Assembly: GCA_043789035.1 (NCBI GenBank)
Contig: JAYWIG010000020.1
Span: forward strand, 1-20,687
DNA from: JAYWIG01 sp043789035
GTDB taxonomy: Bacteria; Pseudomonadota; Gammaproteobacteria; Burkholderiales; Burkholderiaceae_E
Direction: 5' to 3'
DNA: 20,687 nucleotides
Shown: positions 14,950-20,687 of the stretch, piece by piece
Layout: every line of letters begins with the position of its first letter
Numbering within the stretch: the stretch's first letter is position 1
Program-made: the position numbers and the translations under genes
The notes under the pieces: model-generated
What the model was told of the DNA's origin: nothing
Seen by the model: the letters and a program-made list of their open reading frames with translations, nothing else
Databases searched by the model: none

Positions 14950-17900
14950 CTATTGTCTCATCCATCGTAAATCGAGCGTGAAAGGAAACCTCGGATTAGT
15001 CTTTTCCGGTTTTACATGCACTGTACCTGGCGTATGGCCATGGCCTACGAATCGAGTAAATCTTCTTGCTTCGGCAGAGTTCGCGTTTACCGGAAAATCT
15101 TCATAGCTTCGCCCGCCAGGGTGGCCAACATGATAAATGCACCCTCCAACCGATTTGTTGCTCCAAGTATCCACCAAATCAAACACCAAAGGAGCTTGAA
15201 TGCCGATGGTTGGATGCAACGCAGAGGGTGGGGCCCACGCACGATATCGCACACCTGCTACAGCTTCACCTGCAACATCTGTTGGATGTAACGGTAAAGG
15301 CCGGCCGTTACAGGTAATTACATAACGCGAGGCTGTTAATCCACGCACTTTTACCTGTAAACGCTCTACCGATGAATCCACGTAGCGTGACGTACCGCCT
15401 CGGCTCACCTCCTCACCCATCACGTTCCAAGGCTCAATGGCTTGCCGTAACTCGATTTCCACACCTTCATAGGTCACAGTGCCGTATCGAGGAAAGCGAA
15501 ACTCAACGAACGGTGCAAACCAATCCTCAGAAAAGTCGTATCCGTAGGCTTGAATATCTCTGGCGATGGCGCGAATATCTTGTTCAACAAAATGCGGCAA
15601 CATCCAGCGGTCGTGTAGTTCTGTGCCCCAGTGAATAAGGGCTGCTTGATAGGGTTTGTTCCAAAAGCGCGCAACTAATGTACGAATCAGCAACATTTGC
15701 ACTAGGCTCATTTGAGCATGGGGTGGCATCTCGAAGGCTCTAAACTCCAAAATACCTAAGCGACCCGTGGCACTATCGGGCGAGTAAAGTTTGTCGATAG
15801 AAAATTCAGAGCGATGGGTGTTACCTGTTAAGTCGACCAGCAAGTTGCGCAGCAAACGATCAACGATCCAAGGCCGTTCACTTTTCTTGGCCTTAGGTAA
15901 CGCCATTTCCATTTGCTGAAAGGCAATTTCTAATTCATATAGGGCATCGTCTCTGGCTTCGTCGACCCTAGGAGCTTGGCTTGTTGGGCCGATGAATGCG
16001 CCTGAAAATAAATACGAAAGCGAAGGGTGGTTTTGCCAATAGGTGATCAAGCTTCTAAGTAAATCGGGTCGGCGCAACATTGGGCTATCTGCGGCCGTAG
16101 CACCGCCCAAGGTAACGTGATTGCCGCCGCCAGTGCCAGTGTGGCGCCCATCAAGCATGAACTTTTCTGTGCCAAGCCTTGTAGTTCGTGCCAGCTCATA
16201 AAGCGTTGTTACGTTGCTGGTAATTTCTTGCCAGCTAGCGGCGGGTTGCACGTTCACTTCGATCACACCGGGGTCGGGTGTGACACTGAGTTGGCGCAGG
16301 CGATTGTCCGAAGGCGGCGGGTAGCCTTCCAATCGAACTCGAATATTTAGCGCGGTTGCAGTGGCCTCTATGCAGGCGATTAATGCCAAGCTATCTTCGA
16401 GGCGTATCACTGGCGGCATAAACACATGTAATCTACCGCTGCGTACTTCTACTGAAAGCGCTGTATGAATAACTTCGCGGGGATCAGGTTTTGCTTGAAG
16501 TGCGGCGATTGTTTTGGTTTTCGATGCAGTCCTTGATGAAAGTGGTTCTGCAGGAGCAAAAGGATCAATATTGAATTCTGGCTCTATATCTTCCGGTAGA
16601 ACCCAAGGCAAAGTAGCCAGTGGGAGCCTCAGACCCAATGGCGAGTCGCCTGGCACGAGGTATAGATTCTCTCGCCGAATGGGCCATTTGCTGGTACGCC
16701 AAATGGTTGCTGCACTAGTATCTTTTTGGTCACTCGCTTTTAGAGGAAATACATAGCCCGCAACCGCACCCAATCCTTTATCAAGCAACATCGCCAGACG
16801 CTTGCGCTCTAACGGGTCTTTTAGTGCCGCTTTTGTCGGGTCAACGTTGTCGGGGAGTTTTTGTTCGAGCAATATTTGCTCGAATACATCTTCGAAGGCG
16901 GGAATTAAGCAATCTGGGTGCAAGCCCAGTTGGTCTATCAATGTTTGGGTAAAGCGCTTCGCATCGTCGTCAGCGTAAGTATCAACGTCGTCGTCAAGAG
17001 CCAGCAACTTTGGGTTATTCCATACTGGTACTTGATCTCTGCGCCAATAAATGTTGAGTGCCCATCGCGGTAATGGTTCACCGGGGTACCACTTGCCTTG
17101 GCCGAAATGAATTAGGCCGCCATCGGCGTAATGTGCTTTTAGTTTATTGGTAAGCTCACCCGCTAACTTTCTTTTGGCCTCACCGTGCGCTGCGATGTTC
17201 CATTCCGCCCCTTCCATGTCGTCAATCGACACGAAGGTAGGTTCGCCACCTTGGGTTAGTCGAACGTCGCTTGCCTGAAGGTCGGCTTCAACCTGATGAC
17301 CTAATGCGTCGATATCGGCCCATTGTTCGACGGAGTAGGGCTTTGTTACGCGAGGGTCTTCATGAATTCGGGTAATCGTCATTTCATGATGAAACTGTAC
17401 GATGGCTGGGTCGGCCATGCCCGTAACAGGTGCTGCCGACGATGGCATTGCTGTACATGCTAAGGGAATGTGCCCTTCACCAGTGAGTAAACCCGATGTT
17501 GCGTCTAAACCTACCCAGCCAGCGCCGGGAATGTAAACCTCTGTCCAGGCATGTAAGTCAGTGAAATCAACTGTTGTACCGGAGGGGCCATCTAAAGCTT
17601 TAACATCGGCTACTAGTTGAATCAGATAGCCTGAAACAAAGCGGGCGGCTAAACCCAAGTGGCGCATGATATGAACCAGCAACCAAGCCGTATCTCGGCA
17701 CGACCCTTGCGCAAGTTGCAAAGTTTGCTCAGGCGTTTGTACCCCCGGCTCCATGCGGACGAGGTAGCTAATGTCTTGCTGTAAACGCTGGTTCACTAGC
17801 ACTAGAAAATCGGTGATGGCGAGGTGCTTGGTTTGTAGCTCCGCCCGAATATTGGTTAGCCATTTTTGTTGCAACACTTGCGCTGGTTCAACTTGCAAGT

Positions 17901-18249
17901 AGGGGGCTAGCTCTTGAGCAAGCTGCGCGTCATACTTGAACGGAAAATGTTCGGCCTCTTTTTCGACAAAGAAGTCGAACGGGTTGATTACCGTAAGATC
18001 GGCAACCAAGTCAACGGTGAAACTAAGTTCTCGGGTCGGCTTGGGAAATACAAAACGGCCGATATAGTTGCCGAATGCGTCTTGCTGCCAGTTTAAAAAA
18101 TGCTCAGCCGGCTTTGTAGTGAGCGAGTAAGCAAGAATTGGCGTTCTGGAGTGGGGTGCCGGCCTAAGCCTCACCTGATGCGGTGAGAGATTAACTGGCC
18201 TATCGTATTGGTAGCTGGTTTTGTGGTGTAAAGCGACGCGAATAGCCAT
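14950..18249 (-). CDS. Large transglutaminase-DUF2126 protein, first gene of the cluster
   Basis: The protein has 1099 aa. Residues 1 to about 110 form the bacterial transglutaminase N-terminal domain (HHKTSYQYDRPVNLSPHQVR). The papain-like core has Cys184 (GSCRDTAWLL), His233 (DLHAWTEVY) and Asp249 (WVGLDATSG), so the catalytic triad is complete. From about residue 320 to the end is DUF2126 (COG4196): LTQGGEPTFVSIDDMEGAEW, GGLIHFGQGKWYPGEPLPRW, DGRHTGTGGGNHVTLGGATA and the C-terminal YRAWAPPSALHPTIGIQAPL. DUF2126 has no proven activity; comparative genomics has grouped it with amide-bond-forming or peptide-modifying systems. No signal peptide is seen, so it is cytoplasmic. It begins the gene order DUF2126, ATP-grasp/alpha-E, transglutaminase, MFS. 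The ATG at 18249 has a weak ribosome-binding site, and only 64 bp separate it from iorB, with no clear terminator. Confidence 0.95.
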   Translation of the reverse strand: MAIRVALHHKTSYQYDRPVNLSPHQVRLRPAPHSRTPILAYSLTTKPAEHFLNWQQDAFGNYIGRFVFPKPTRELSFTVDLVADLTVINPFDFFVEKEAEHFPFKYDAQLAQELAPYLQVEPAQVLQQKWLTNIRAELQTKHLAITDFLVLVNQRLQQDISYLVRMEPGVQTPEQTLQLAQGSCRDTAWLLVHIMRHLGLAARFVSGYLIQLVADVKALDGPSGTTVDFTDLHAWTEVYIPGAGWVGLDATSGLLTGEGHIPLACTAMPSSAAPVTGMADPAIVQFHHEMTITRIHEDPRVTKPYSVEQWADIDALGHQVEADLQASDVRLTQGGEPTFVSIDDMEGAEWNIAAHGEAKRKLAGELTNKLKAHYADGGLIHFGQGKWYPGEPLPRWALNIYWRRDQVPVWNNPKLLALDDDVDTYADDDAKRFTQTLIDQLGLHPDCLIPAFEDVFEQILLEQKLPDNVDPTKAALKDPLERKRLAMLLDKGLGAVAGYVFPLKASDQKDTSAATIWRTSKWPIRRENLYLVPGDSPLGLRLPLATLPWVLPEDIEPEFNIDPFAPAEPLSSRTASKTKTIAALQAKPDPREVIHTALSVEVRSGRLHVFMPPVIRLEDSLALIACIEATATALNIRVRLEGYPPPSDNRLRQLSVTPDPGVIEVNVQPAASWQEITSNVTTLYELARTTRLGTEKFMLDGRHTGTGGGNHVTLGGATAADSPMLRRPDLLRSLITYWQNHPSLSYLFSGAFIGPTSQAPRVDEARDDALYELEIAFQQMEMALPKAKKSERPWIVDRLLRNLLVDLTGNTHRSEFSIDKLYSPDSATGRLGILEFRAFEMPPHAQMSLVQMLLIRTLVARFWNKPYQAALIHWGTELHDRWMLPHFVEQDIRAIARDIQAYGYDFSEDWFAPFVEFRFPRYGTVTYEGVEIELRQAIEPWNVMGEEVSRGGTSRYVDSSVERLQVKVRGLTASRYVITCNGRPLPLHPTDVAGEAVAGVRYRAWAPPSALHPTIGIQAPLVFDLVDTWSNKSVGGCIYHVGHPGGRSYEDFPVNANSAEARRFTRFVGHGHTPGTVHVKPEKTNPRFPFTLDLRWMRQ

Positions 18250-18313
18250 CAGGCAAGCTTTCTGGAGCAGTAAGGCAATGTCTCACTGTACCCCAGATTG
18301 CTTTTCTTTTTAG

Positions 18314-20515
18314 CTATGCAAACTTAAATCCTTGGTTTTTTAGCGGTAAATCGCGTACCGGCTTTCCGGTTGCTGCGAATATTGCATTTAGAACCGCCGG
18401 CGCAACAACGCAAATTGTCGGTTCGCCTACACCGCCCCAGAAGTCATAGGTCGGAACGATGACTGTTTCAACTTTTGGCATCCCCGCTAACTTCAAAATC
18501 CGATAAGTATCGAAGTTCAATTCCTTCATGCGACCATTTTCTAGCGTCATCTCGCCAAAGAAGGTAGCGCTTAGACCGTAAGCTACTGAACCCTCAACCT
18601 GGGCAGCAATTTGCTCTGGGTTTACCGCATGGCCGCAATCAAGTGCCAACACCATGCGATGTACTTTTACATCGCCATTGGCGCTTACTGAAACTTCTGC
18701 GGTCGCCGCCGAGTAGCTACCGTAACCCATGAACTGCGCAATGCCGCGATGCACTCCCGCCGGTAGTGGTTGGCCCCAATTACCAGCCTTTGCCGCTGCG
18801 TTGAGAACCGCTAAGTGCTTAGGGTGTTGCTGCATTAAAACGCGACGAAAATCGACGGAATCTTTGCCCGCTGCGCGAGCCAACTCTTCGATAAAGCACT
18901 CAAGGTAAACACCGTTTTGATTGGTGTTCACGCCGCGCCAAGGGCCCACCGGCACGTGGGTATTACGGATGGCATATTCGACCAGCAAGTTCGGAATGGT
19001 GTACCCCATCTGGGCATCACCAGCCAGAGTTTTCCAAAAGCCTTGCACTTGGCGCTCGTCTTTAGTGCCTCTAATCGCCTGTGGGTTCACGGTTGCGTTA
19101 ATCGACTGACCAGAAATGCGTACTGCTAAACCTGTTAAGTTGCCGTTGGCATCGAGGCCGCCAGTGAGTTTGCATTGTGAGATTGGCCGAAAATAGTCAT
19201 GTACTTGGTCTTCTTCGCGTGACCACATCAGTTTCACTGGAACACCGGGGAACTCTTTAGCAATCGCAACCGTCTTGATGAGGTAATCTTGCGTTCCGCC
19301 CTTGCGCCCGAAGCCTCCACCTAAATCTAACCTGTAGATCTCACACTGAGTCAGAGGAAAACCAGTAGCCTCCGACAGTGCTGCGTGTGATGATTCTGCG
19401 TTCTGTGTTGGCAACCAGCATTCGGCACGATTTCCTGTGATCTTAACAACACAGTTCATCGGCTCCATACAAGCATGTGATAAAAACGGCGTGCTGTAGG
19501 TGGCTTCGAGTTTCCTGACCGAACCTGCAATAGCCGCTTTTGCATTACCTTCGTCGCGTCCTGCAAAGTCGTTTTCGACTGTGCCGGGGGCGGTAAGGCC
19601 AGTCTTTAGGTGTTCTGCAATACTGGCGCTGCTAACTTTGGCATTTGGGCCTTCATCCCAAACGATAGGTAGCTTATCAAGCGCGTTTTTGGCACGCCAC
19701 CAGTTATCGGCAACAACTGCGACCGACGATTCACTCACCCGCACCACTTTCTTAATGCCGCGCATTCCAAGTACTTTGCTAGCGTCGAAACTGACGAGTT
19801 TTCCCCCATACACAGGGCAATCCTTAATCGCGGCACTCAGCATTCCGGGTAGGCGTAAATCGGCTGAAAACACTTTCATGCCGTTGAGCTTGTCAGCGGT
19901 ATCAAGACGCTTCAACGGTTTGCCTGCAACTTTCCAGTCTTTTGGGGATTTCAAAACAATCGTGGCTGGATCAGGCGGCGTTATTTTTGCGGCTTGCGCC
20001 GCCACTTTGCCATAACTCGTTGTTCTACCCGAAGCTCTGTGGGTAATGATGCCGTTAGCTACGGTTAGCTCAGAAGCTGGAACGTTCCATTCTTGGCCAG
20101 CTGCTTGCAGCAGCATGATACGTGCAGCAGCGCCACCTTTTCGTACATACTCTTGTGAAATTCGAATGCCACGACTGCCGCCTGTTGAGAACTCACCCCA
20201 TGCGCGTTTTCTGGCCAAGCTTTGGCCCGGTGTTGGGTCTTCAGTGGCAACTTTTTTCCAATCGCATTCGAGTTCCTCTGCAACGAGTTGTGCTAGGCCG
20301 GTACGCGTACCTTGGCCCATCTCTGAGCGCACGATTCGAATGACACAAGTGTCGTCAGGTTTAACAACAACCCAAACACCGACTTCGGAGTCAGCAGTTT
20401 GCGCCTGCGCTAGGTTCATGCCTACTGCAAGACCACCACCAGCAATGGCGGCCGTGCCTATTAAAAACTGGCGGCGAGTGACTGCAAAATTTTCTGCGTT
20501 ATTGATGCTATTCAT
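18314..20515 (-). CDS. Tat-exported molybdopterin-dependent oxidoreductase large subunit, isoquinoline 1-oxidoreductase beta-like
   Basis: From ATG 20515 the protein has 733 aa. It starts with a Tat signal: TRRQFLIG (R14, R15), a hydrophobic Gly/Ala stretch and AQA as probable cleavage site (about residue 38). The mature part is a xanthine-oxidase-family Mo-binding subunit with GGGFGRK (399-405) and, near the C-terminus, GVGEPT with E698, the position of the catalytic base glutamate. The gene order small [2Fe-2S] subunit then large subunit, the size and the Tat signal fit the IorB/aldehyde oxidase group of periplasmic molybdenum hydroxylases, which oxidise aldehydes or N-heterocycles and pass electrons through the small subunit. 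The substrate cannot be read from sequence. The frame stays open upstream to 20638 but that part overlaps the small-subunit gene; GGGG (20524-20527), 8 nt before ATG 20515, supports the chosen start. Confidence 0.93.
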   Translation of the reverse strand: MNSINNAENFAVTRRQFLIGTAAIAGGGLAVGMNLAQAQTADSEVGVWVVVKPDDTCVIRIVRSEMGQGTRTGLAQLVAEELECDWKKVATEDPTPGQSLARKRAWGEFSTGGSRGIRISQEYVRKGGAAARIMLLQAAGQEWNVPASELTVANGIITHRASGRTTSYGKVAAQAAKITPPDPATIVLKSPKDWKVAGKPLKRLDTADKLNGMKVFSADLRLPGMLSAAIKDCPVYGGKLVSFDASKVLGMRGIKKVVRVSESSVAVVADNWWRAKNALDKLPIVWDEGPNAKVSSASIAEHLKTGLTAPGTVENDFAGRDEGNAKAAIAGSVRKLEATYSTPFLSHACMEPMNCVVKITGNRAECWLPTQNAESSHAALSEATGFPLTQCEIYRLDLGGGFGRKGGTQDYLIKTVAIAKEFPGVPVKLMWSREEDQVHDYFRPISQCKLTGGLDANGNLTGLAVRISGQSINATVNPQAIRGTKDERQVQGFWKTLAGDAQMGYTIPNLLVEYAIRNTHVPVGPWRGVNTNQNGVYLECFIEELARAAGKDSVDFRRVLMQQHPKHLAVLNAAAKAGNWGQPLPAGVHRGIAQFMGYGSYSAATAEVSVSANGDVKVHRMVLALDCGHAVNPEQIAAQVEGSVAYGLSATFFGEMTLENGRMKELNFDTYRILKLAGMPKVETVIVPTYDFWGGVGEPTICVVAPAVLNAIFAATGKPVRDLPLKNQGFKFA

Positions 20516-20529
20516 TTGTTTATCCCCGT

Positions 20530-20687
20530 TTATACAAGTTGGTTTGCCAACTGTTGAAGCTGGATATCGGATGTTTTTGTAGTGCCCGCAGCAAGATGAA
20601 TCGCAGCACGAATACGCTGGTAAGTACCGCAGCGGCAAATATTGGTCATTGCATCATCGATATCTTTGTCGGTAGGCTTAGGTTTGT
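20530..20687 (-). CDS. [2Fe-2S]-binding small subunit (IorA-like), C-terminal part (5' end outside window)
   Basis: The last 51 codons and the TAA stop (20532-20530) are present. They encode KPTDKDIDDAMTNICRCGTY and QRIRAAIHLAAG, the helical second [2Fe-2S]-binding domain of the xanthine-oxidase-type iron-sulfur subunit; the CRC pair supplies two of its cluster ligands and NICRCGTYQRIRAAI is characteristic of isoquinoline 1-oxidoreductase alpha-type subunits. The tail after AAG is about 17 residues longer than the minimal domain. The stop lies 14 nt before the large-subunit start, so the two genes are an operon. The protein has no own signal in the family and is carried out by the Tat signal of the large subunit (family knowledge). 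Confidence 0.93.
   Translation of the reverse strand, partial: KPKPTDKDIDDAMTNICRCGTYQRIRAAIHLAAGTTKTSDIQLQQLANQLV

Noticed and set aside
10263..18249. Anbu-type proteasome or peptide precursor gene belonging to the ATP-grasp cluster
   Set aside because: All four genes are accounted for with gaps of at most 18 nt, and no short conserved peptide frame or NTN-hydrolase-like sequence is present.
20046..20582. 178-aa open frame on the + strand opposite the iorB-like gene
   Set aside because: It lies opposite a clear Tat-signal-bearing Mo-subunit gene, has no family-like motifs, and is explained by codon shadowing.
20516..20638. 41-residue N-terminal extension of the iorB-like protein
   Set aside because: It is out of frame with and overlaps the [2Fe-2S] subunit coding end, and the Tat signal begins properly at ATG 20515 with a ribosome-binding site.
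1..20687. CRISPR array, prophage or insertion sequence
   Set aside because: No regularly spaced repeats, no cas genes, no transposase or phage structural genes were seen on either strand.

Overview
The window looks like a chromosome segment of a betaproteobacterium, probably of the order Burkholderiales, with medium GC content (about half, by eye). The main clues are a SerRS of strongly betaproteobacterial type, the order rarA - serS - tRNA-Ser, and a transglutaminase / ATP-grasp / DUF2126 cluster that is common in that order. This placement comes from remembered family sequences, not from a search.

Layout. Positions 1-4236 (+ strand) hold the 3' end of a D-threonine-aldolase-like gene coupled to an MFS transporter, then rarA, serS, tRNA-Ser(CGA) and a strong rho-independent terminator. 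Just beyond lies a short structured element (4248-4376) that ends in a copy of the 3' end of the tRNA. Positions 4384-8515 (- strand) are a tightly overlapping operon: a DUF938 methyltransferase, an unrecognised 251-aa protein, exonuclease I (sbcB), and an exported-looking agmatine/peptidyl-arginine-deiminase-type gene broken by one frameshift. Position 8605 starts a lone + strand FrnE-like DsbA-family gene. It converges, with a 4-bp overlap, on a toxin-antitoxin pair (9273-10180, - strand) made of a PIN-domain protein and a ribbon-helix-helix antitoxin with an extra C-terminal domain.

Positions 10263-18249 (- strand) are the most interesting part: a four-gene cluster transcribed as transglutaminase-DUF2126 (1099 aa), circularly permuted ATP-grasp fused to alpha-E (845 aa), a second transglutaminase (301 aa) and an MFS transporter. 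The last two junctions are ATGA stop/start overlaps. The cluster pairs a possible amide-bond-forming ligase with two papain-fold transglutaminases that may cut or rearrange amide bonds, and the coupled transporter suggests a small product or substrate that crosses the membrane. No peptide substrate and no Anbu-type proteasome homologue, often found near such genes, is present in the window.

Positions 18314-20687 (- strand) hold a Tat-exported molybdenum hydroxylase large subunit (IorB-like) and the 3' end of its [2Fe-2S] small subunit (IorA-like). Nearly all DNA is coding. The only non-coding stretches of note are 4204-4383 (terminator plus tRNA-tail element), 8516-8604 (divergent promoter region), 10181-10262 (toxin-antitoxin control region) and 18250-18313.
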